A stretch of 64,000 bases of DNA from Aquabacter sediminis (GTDB taxonomy: Bacteria > Pseudomonadota > Alphaproteobacteria > Rhizobiales > Xanthobacteraceae), in assembly GCF_028863665.1 (NCBI RefSeq), contig NZ_JARBFX010000001.1, positions 558,001 to 622,000 on the forward strand. The letters run 5' to 3'. Numbering within the stretch: the first letter of the stretch is position 1; every line of letters begins with the position of its first letter. Positions 59,460 to 64,000 of this stretch are shown here, piece after piece. The notes beneath the pieces are model-generated. The model made no database searches. It had not been told where the DNA came from and worked only from the letters and a program-made list of their open reading frames with translations. Both the position numbers and the translations under genes were made by a program.

Positions 59460-60569
59460 ATGGGCAAGGGTTCCAGTAGCGCACCGAAGCCGGATCCCAT
59501 GATCGGCATTGCGGCCATGAAGAGCGCCGAGACCGGCGAGAAGTGGCTGGAGGTTGCGAAGGAGCAATTCGGCATTGCCAATGAGCGGCAGGCCAAGCTC
59601 GACGATCTCACCTCGAAGGTCACGACCTCCCAGCTGACGGCCCAGAACAACGCCAACACCTGGGCGGCCGAGGACCGAGACCGCTACAAGACCGTCTTCC
59701 AGCCCATGGAAGACGCCTTCATCGACAAGGCCAAGAACTGGGACAGCCCGGAAAAGCAGGCCCAGGCGGCGGCCGAGGCCAAGGGCGACGTGATGACTGC
59801 CTCGGCGCAGGCCGAGCAGGCGCGCCAGCGTCAGATGAGCGGCATGGGCATCAACCCCGCCAGCGGGCGCTTCGCGGCGACCGAGCGTTCCGCCGACACC
59901 GCCACGGCGCTCGCCTCGGCTGGAGCCCAGAACAACGCCCGCACCACGCTGAAGAACCAGGCCGTCGCCCTCCAGGCCGACGCCGCCAACATGGGGCGCG
60001 GCCTGCCCTCGCAGGCGACGCAAGCTCTGGGCCTTGGCGTCCAGACCGGGAATTCCATCGTCGGAAACAATGTTTCGACCAACAGCGCCCGAAACCAAGG
60101 TGTCGGCATCCTTCAGTCCGGATACTCGACCGCCATGCAGGGGTATGGCCAGCAGGCCAACATCCTGAACAACCTCTACCAGAACCAGCTATCGGGGTGG
60201 AAAGCCGAGCAGAGCCTCGCTTCGAGCAACGCTGCGGGCCTTGGTCAGGCGGCGGGCTCCCTCGCGGGCCTGCTCTTCCAGTCCGACGCCGACGCCAAGG
60301 AGGACAAGAAGCCGGCCAAGGGGATGCTCCAGGCCGTGCGCGGCCTGCCGGTGCAGGAATGGAGCTACAAGCCCGGTGAGGGCGATGGCGGGCGCCATAT
60401 CGGCACCTATGCCCAGGACTTCCAGCGCGAGACCGGCAAGGGCGACGGGCGGTCTATCCCTGTGATCGACGCCATTGGCGTGACCATGGGGGCCATCAAG
60501 GAACTGGACAAGAAGGTGGACCGGCTGGCCAAGGGGCGAGGCATTGGGCCTATGCCGAGGGGTGGGTGA
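59460..60569 (+). CDS. Phage tail-associated protein with C-terminal S74-like chaperone domain
   Basis: 369 aa from the ATG at 59460 (GAGGTG upstream). The N-terminal two thirds are Ala/Gln/Asn-rich helical (AEQARQRQMSGMGINPASGR, ANILNNLYQNQLSGWKAEQS) as in phage internal or tail-needle proteins. The C-terminal 95 residues match an intramolecular-chaperone S74 domain: FQSDADAKEDKKPAKGML, LPVQEWSYKPGEGDGGRHIG, TYAQDFQRETG and IDAIGVTMGAIKELDKKVD. The catalytic Ser/Lys cannot be confirmed. With the GNAT-like gene it forms a two-gene prophage remnant; no other phage genes are visible in the window. Confidence 0.75.
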   Translation: MGKGSSSAPKPDPMIGIAAMKSAETGEKWLEVAKEQFGIANERQAKLDDLTSKVTTSQLTAQNNANTWAAEDRDRYKTVFQPMEDAFIDKAKNWDSPEKQAQAAAEAKGDVMTASAQAEQARQRQMSGMGINPASGRFAATERSADTATALASAGAQNNARTTLKNQAVALQADAANMGRGLPSQATQALGLGVQTGNSIVGNNVSTNSARNQGVGILQSGYSTAMQGYGQQANILNNLYQNQLSGWKAEQSLASSNAAGLGQAAGSLAGLLFQSDADAKEDKKPAKGMLQAVRGLPVQEWSYKPGEGDGGRHIGTYAQDFQRETGKGDGRSIPVIDAIGVTMGAIKELDKKVDRLAKGRGIGPMPRGG

Positions 60570-60667
60570 TGGGCGGGGCGGTGGAGATAGGCCCCTGTGA
60601 TCACTGGGCACGGCGGATCGGCATTCATGAGCGCCGACAGGGATTATTGCTGAGGGTGCGGCGACAT

Positions 60668-62053
60668 TCAGGTGTCTGGCGCACCGGTATCCGTCATTCG
60701 TTTGATCCACTCCGTCGCCCAGCCAATTTGTCTATCGAAAGAGATATCCATATTTTTCTGGCTGTAACTTTTAAATCGCAGCCCCTCCTCCCTGTAAAAC
60801 AGGAGAATACTAAGTAAAATGGATTGAGCTAGCTGCTCGGCTTCATAGGCGTCAGCCGCTAATCCTGGCTCCAACGGCGAGCGGTCTCCATGCACAAGGC
60901 GAGATCGTAAATCGTAAATGACCTTGAGGCGCCGTTTTAATGCTTGTGGGCGATCCCAGTCCATTCGTAATAAAATCGCAGCGCCCCGCTCTGAAAAAAT
61001 CTCGGAGAGATTGTCGTCGTTCCGGGTGATGAGGATACGCTCCATCGCCGTGACGTATTTAATCAGCCTAGAGGCATCCGAGAGGTCACGGACAGCCTCG
61101 CCAAACCATGTCGCGCCATCGAGAAAGCGCTGCGCCAGCGGGGTGGGTTTCGGAAGGTCGTGGCCGATCTCGACCGCGATTCCCATAAGGCGAACGAATT
61201 CATCACCACCATCTGCATTGACATGGTCCCACCAACCTTCGTCCAGGCCGTGAGCCTGCCAATCTACGGAGTTCGAGATTTGCGCGCGCCCATCGCCAGC
61301 GATACGTATACCGCCCCTTCGGTCCAATCCGAACGGCGGTCCGCCGACACGCATGTGCTTGGAATGGGTCGCACCAAGAAGCACGTGCAGGCAATTCAGA
61401 GCGCTTTGAACCATGCGCTCCGCCCTATTTTGAGACGTGGTCGCGTCGCACCCTTGTATTTTAACTTCTGAAATCCACCCGAATGATGCGTAGTACTTCT
61501 TTGCTAGCGATATTGCTCTGGAATCCAGGTTCTTTGAGCTTTCAGAGGCCCCCTCACTGGCCTCTTCCAAGAGGGCCGTCAAGGCCGGCTCAATCACTTC
61601 AAATGCAAGTTCTTTGCGTTTAAATTGCACCGGACCAATGGAGAAGTAATTTGGGCTTTCGGCGTACCCCAAATGGCAAGGCATAAAATGTGTCAGATCT
61701 TCGATATTTTTAGCTGCAGACCTTACTGCAGAACTTACAACTCGCTCGGCCTGCTTTTGATCAAGCCTGCGCCTTTCTCTAAAGAAGCGTTGAACAATGC
61801 CCTCTTTCAGATTTTTGACGACAGCGCCGCTCGCGATTCGTCCCGCGTAAACGCTGCGCGAAAGCGCCAAATTGGCGATATCGAGAAGGCGCCGATTAGC
61901 CTCGGCGCCGCACATCATGTTTCCGTTGCCAGATGGATGGGGTAGTGAGGAAAAAAGGTCGGCCGTAGGTAGCTTGGATATTTCGTCACGAGATAGGCTA
62001 GCCATTCGGGTGCATTCTGAAAATACAAACGCAATGTCGTCTGCGTAGGCCAT
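60668..62053 (-). CDS. Apea-like HEPN-domain protein, candidate effector
   Basis: 461 aa from the ATG at 62053 (an ATG at 62005 is an alternative). The C-terminal third is an Apea-like HEPN domain: KYVTAMERILITRNDDNLSE, SERGAAILLR, LKVIYDLRSRLVHGD with the R-x4-H nuclease signature (R383, H388), then AEQLAQSILLSILLFYREEG. The N-terminal 300 residues are unassigned. HEPN proteins are RNases, and many act in defence or toxin systems. The gene is A/T-richer than its neighbours and third in the minus-strand order ImmA, cyclase-HTH, HEPN, with a 140-bp gap to the cyclase gene that may hold its own promoter. Confidence 0.7.
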   Translation of the reverse strand: MAYADDIAFVFSECTRMASLSRDEISKLPTADLFSSLPHPSGNGNMMCGAEANRRLLDIANLALSRSVYAGRIASGAVVKNLKEGIVQRFFRERRRLDQKQAERVVSSAVRSAAKNIEDLTHFMPCHLGYAESPNYFSIGPVQFKRKELAFEVIEPALTALLEEASEGASESSKNLDSRAISLAKKYYASFGWISEVKIQGCDATTSQNRAERMVQSALNCLHVLLGATHSKHMRVGGPPFGLDRRGGIRIAGDGRAQISNSVDWQAHGLDEGWWDHVNADGGDEFVRLMGIAVEIGHDLPKPTPLAQRFLDGATWFGEAVRDLSDASRLIKYVTAMERILITRNDDNLSEIFSERGAAILLRMDWDRPQALKRRLKVIYDLRSRLVHGDRSPLEPGLAADAYEAEQLAQSILLSILLFYREEGLRFKSYSQKNMDISFDRQIGWATEWIKRMTDTGAPDT

Positions 62054-62193
62054 ATGAACTAGCCCCTTGGCTGCCGGGTCCGGCGTCTCACGTAGTGAAA
62101 TCTCGTCGGGCCGAGCCGATCATGCCACCGTTATGGGTCGGGTCTGACGGGAAAAAGACTTGGCGTAGCTGACTTTCAAGAGGTGCCCGGCGA

Positions 62194-63537
62194 TCATACC
62201 AAGTCGTCTATCGCGACGCCAAGGGCTTGAGCCAATCGCTTAATGGTCTGGATACCGCCATCCCTCTTCCCGCTTTCAATCTGCGAAAGGTAGGGCTGCT
62301 TAATGCCCGCCCGCTTGGCTAATTCTGCGGTCGACAGTCCCCGATGCTCCCGCCACACCCTTACCGGGCTTTCGCCTGTAAGGATGCGATCTGCCATGGC
62401 GGCGGGGAGCAGATCTTCCACGCACGACCCAATGTGCGCTCTAAACTCGCGCGCGCTCAGTGCGTCCACCCTATCTTGCAAGTCATCCTCAACGGAAGTC
62501 GCAAGTTTACCTAGGAACGATTTAGATTCATCAAGCGAGCTATCGTCGGGATGCTCTGGATCAACGGCTTCTTCTATCTGGTTGACATTTCCATTGTCGA
62601 TCGCGAGGTGCTCTTCGAATACTCGCTGATAGCGAATGTAACTTTCCGGCCACCCGCCGCTCCAGGCCGCCTGTCCTTCGCCAAGGCATGGGAGATCGAT
62701 AGCGGCAGCTTCCATGAATGTTTTAAGAAAATCGCAAAGCGCGTGTGGTTTTATTGTCGTATCGCCGGTGAGAGCAGCCTCTCGGCTCTTTAGTTTCGAT
62801 TTGATCTCGCTTCTCTCGGTATCAACCGATACAACTGGATATGGCTCGCCGTCTATAACGCCCTTTAGTGCTTCCCTTCCGTGATAGCCGAAAGCATAGG
62901 GGAACTTTTTCTTGGTCGCAGCGCGCGCGAGAACATAGGCCAACTGAACGGATGTCGCAAAGCGATCTTCTGAAGCGTTCTTTGCGATGCGAAATCCGGT
63001 ATCAATGCCCTTTCCGAGGAAATCAAATCGGCTTGGAGTAGTGTCCGCTTCACATTCGAAGTCTTCGGTATTCTCGCTCGGTACGGCAGAGTATCCCGCA
63101 GGGCCGGATACTGATTCGGTCATTATAGAAATGCTGATGTTAGGTGCCGGAAAGGCCGCTAGCCATCCTGCGCCCTTGAGTCGCAAGGGTTTTTCTTCTT
63201 TTTCGAGGCGCCTGGAGTAGCATTCCAGAGCTTTCAAAAAGGCAGCAACAGACGCTGCAGTGTGCTCTATACTGCTCACTCGGCTACAAAATATAATCTC
63301 ATCTCCTATAGTCTTCCACACGCGGGGAGTGCTATTTTTATCTGAAATCAGGTCGTCCTCGAAGGCATCTATCATCAAACGATAAGACTTGCCGAGTTCT
63401 ATTGGAAAATCTTTGTAGAAGGTGCGAAATTCATCGACCCACCGGGGCAAGGGGCTTCCGCTTTGAAGTTCGGAATGCGCCTTACTCGCCTTGAAGGCGG
63501 TAGACCCAACCAGGTCAACCGACATAAACAGGCGCAT
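62194..63537 (-). CDS. Class III nucleotide cyclase fused to an XRE helix-turn-helix
   Basis: 447 aa from the ATG at 63537 (RLFMSVDLVGST is the expected domain start); an in-frame TTG at 63561 adds eight residues and would sit 2 bp from the ImmA stop. The N-terminal 250 residues resemble class III nucleotidyl cyclases: metal Asp8 in SVDLVGSTAFK, Asp79 in VWKTIGDEIIF, later FLGKGIDTGFRIAKNAS and RFATSVQLAYVL. The C-terminal 60 residues are a Cro/C1-type HTH: REHRGLSTAELAKRAGIKQP and YLSQIESGKRDGGIQTIKRL. Such cyclase cores produce cNMP signals, for example in Pycsar defence. The HTH fusion suggests self-regulation or gene switching; substrate unknown. Confidence 0.75.
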   Translation of the reverse strand: MRLFMSVDLVGSTAFKASKAHSELQSGSPLPRWVDEFRTFYKDFPIELGKSYRLMIDAFEDDLISDKNSTPRVWKTIGDEIIFCSRVSSIEHTAASVAAFLKALECYSRRLEKEEKPLRLKGAGWLAAFPAPNISISIMTESVSGPAGYSAVPSENTEDFECEADTTPSRFDFLGKGIDTGFRIAKNASEDRFATSVQLAYVLARAATKKKFPYAFGYHGREALKGVIDGEPYPVVSVDTERSEIKSKLKSREAALTGDTTIKPHALCDFLKTFMEAAAIDLPCLGEGQAAWSGGWPESYIRYQRVFEEHLAIDNGNVNQIEEAVDPEHPDDSSLDESKSFLGKLATSVEDDLQDRVDALSAREFRAHIGSCVEDLLPAAMADRILTGESPVRVWREHRGLSTAELAKRAGIKQPYLSQIESGKRDGGIQTIKRLAQALGVAIDDLV

Positions 63538-63563
63538 TCTGTATTCGGGGCAGCTCGCCAAGA

Positions 63564-64000
63564 TCAGAGGCCCAGAGTGCGTGCACGTACTTCAGCGGCA
63601 ACGTGGCTGACGCCAAACTTCGTCGCGGCCGATCCAATGCCATGTTGACGACAGTGGTCTCGGAAGCTCTCTGCAGGCATCAAGAAGGCAGCAGCAAACC
63701 AGTTGGCCTCCCATTCGGCTCGCTGCTGATCCGGGTCGCCGGGCTTGATCTTTCTTGTAGCGACCATCGCGCAACCCGGATGATCGCGCTTCACTTTAGG
63801 GAAGTGCAGAAATAGATGCCCAAGTTCATGTGCAATGGTGAAGCGGTCTCGTTCGACAGTCGTGACTGTCGGCAGAAAGATCTGGAACTCGCCGTTTGGC
63901 TGTACGATTATCGATTCTGGAAGATCGTCGTCCGGGCGAACGTCCTCGTGAAACGAGATCCTGCCACCCATGCGGGACACAAATGCCCACATGTCCTCGC
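63564..64000 (-). CDS. ImmA/IrrE-family metallopeptidase (partial, runs off window end)
   Basis: The frame is open to the window edge; the first visible ATG is at 63992. Zn-protease signature HExxH in RFTIAHELGHLFLHF (His55, Glu56, His59 from that ATG), with the third ligand region RAEWEANWFAAAFLMP (Glu95), then a C-terminal helix SAATKFGVSHVAAEVRARTL. ImmA/IrrE peptidases cleave XRE-type repressors when stress or damage is sensed. Directly upstream of a gene whose product carries an XRE domain (stop 2 bp from the alternative start of the cyclase), it is the likely protease acting on that fusion (inference). Confidence 0.88.
   Translation of the reverse strand, partial: EDMWAFVSRMGGRISFHEDVRPDDDLPESIIVQPNGEFQIFLPTVTTVERDRFTIAHELGHLFLHFPKVKRDHPGCAMVATRKIKPGDPDQQRAEWEANWFAAAFLMPAESFRDHCRQHGIGSAATKFGVSHVAAEVRARTLGL

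Noticed and set aside
58924-60569. A complete prophage
   Set aside because: Only two phage-like genes are seen; there is no integrase, capsid, portal, terminase or lysis gene within the window.
60668-63561. Classical toxin-antitoxin pair
   Set aside because: The HEPN protein is far larger (461 aa) than typical HEPN toxins and has no MNT antitoxin next to it; the neighbour is a cyclase-HTH fusion.

Overview
The window comes from a high-GC chromosome, most likely of an alphaproteobacterium of the Hyphomicrobiales (Xanthobacter/Azorhizobium-like). This is inferred from codon and GC character and from the abundance of ABC and TRAP uptake systems, Lrp/LysR/AraC/GlxA regulators and Tat-exported oxidoreductases. 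No rRNA, tRNA or CRISPR array was recognised.

0-26.3 kb is a nitrogen and amino-acid catabolic region. It starts with the 3' part of an autotransporter and a TetR regulator. Next comes a complete dipeptide-type ABC importer (binding protein, two permeases, two ATPases) followed by a carbamoylase/amidase and a RidA-family protein. A minus-strand branched-chain 2-oxoacid dehydrogenase operon (ACT-like protein, E1alpha, E1beta, E2, E3) is divergent from an Lrp/AsnC regulator. Two divergent GlxA-regulator/DJ-1 pairs, in mirror orientation, bracket a block made of leucine-type dehydrogenase, a branched-chain amino-acid binding protein, an N-acyl-D-amino-acid deacylase, a COG0523 metal-chaperone GTPase and a D-amino-acid dehydrogenase. 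Together these could import peptides or modified amino acids, release the amino acid, deaminate it and oxidise the keto acid to acyl-CoA.

26.3-33.7 kb is a TRAP locus: DctP, DctM and DctQ, an Fe-alcohol dehydrogenase, an SDR, a DUF1330 protein and an IclR regulator. Three near-identical inverted repeats (TGGACA-N3-TGTCCA type) lie in its intergenic regions and suggest a local IclR regulon.

34-46.3 kb is mosaic. It holds a P4-type integrase, AT-rich inverted repeats and a frameshifted higA antitoxin. A LysR/MBL/aldo-keto reductase/methyltransferase/SDR/DUF1330/AraC/MFS/SDR group follows, in which several oxidoreductases carry Tat-like signals. It ends with an internally deleted IS3-family element.

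46.4-58.3 kb is an unusual island of mostly exported or unrecognised proteins. It is headed by a 950-aa fusion of caspase-like, transmembrane, Sel1-like and DsbA/thioredoxin-like parts. It also contains a 770-aa protein with two blocks of Gly/Ala octapeptide repeats, HdeA-like, DUF4189 and degenerate M23-like proteins, and several small secreted orphans.

58.9-64 kb carries a phage remnant (GNAT-like protein and a tail protein ending in an S74-like chaperone domain). After it comes an A/T-richer, minus-strand, three-gene set: ImmA/IrrE metallopeptidase, class III nucleotide cyclase fused to an XRE helix-turn-helix, and an Apea-like HEPN protein. This last set is the best candidate for an undescribed signalling or defence system.
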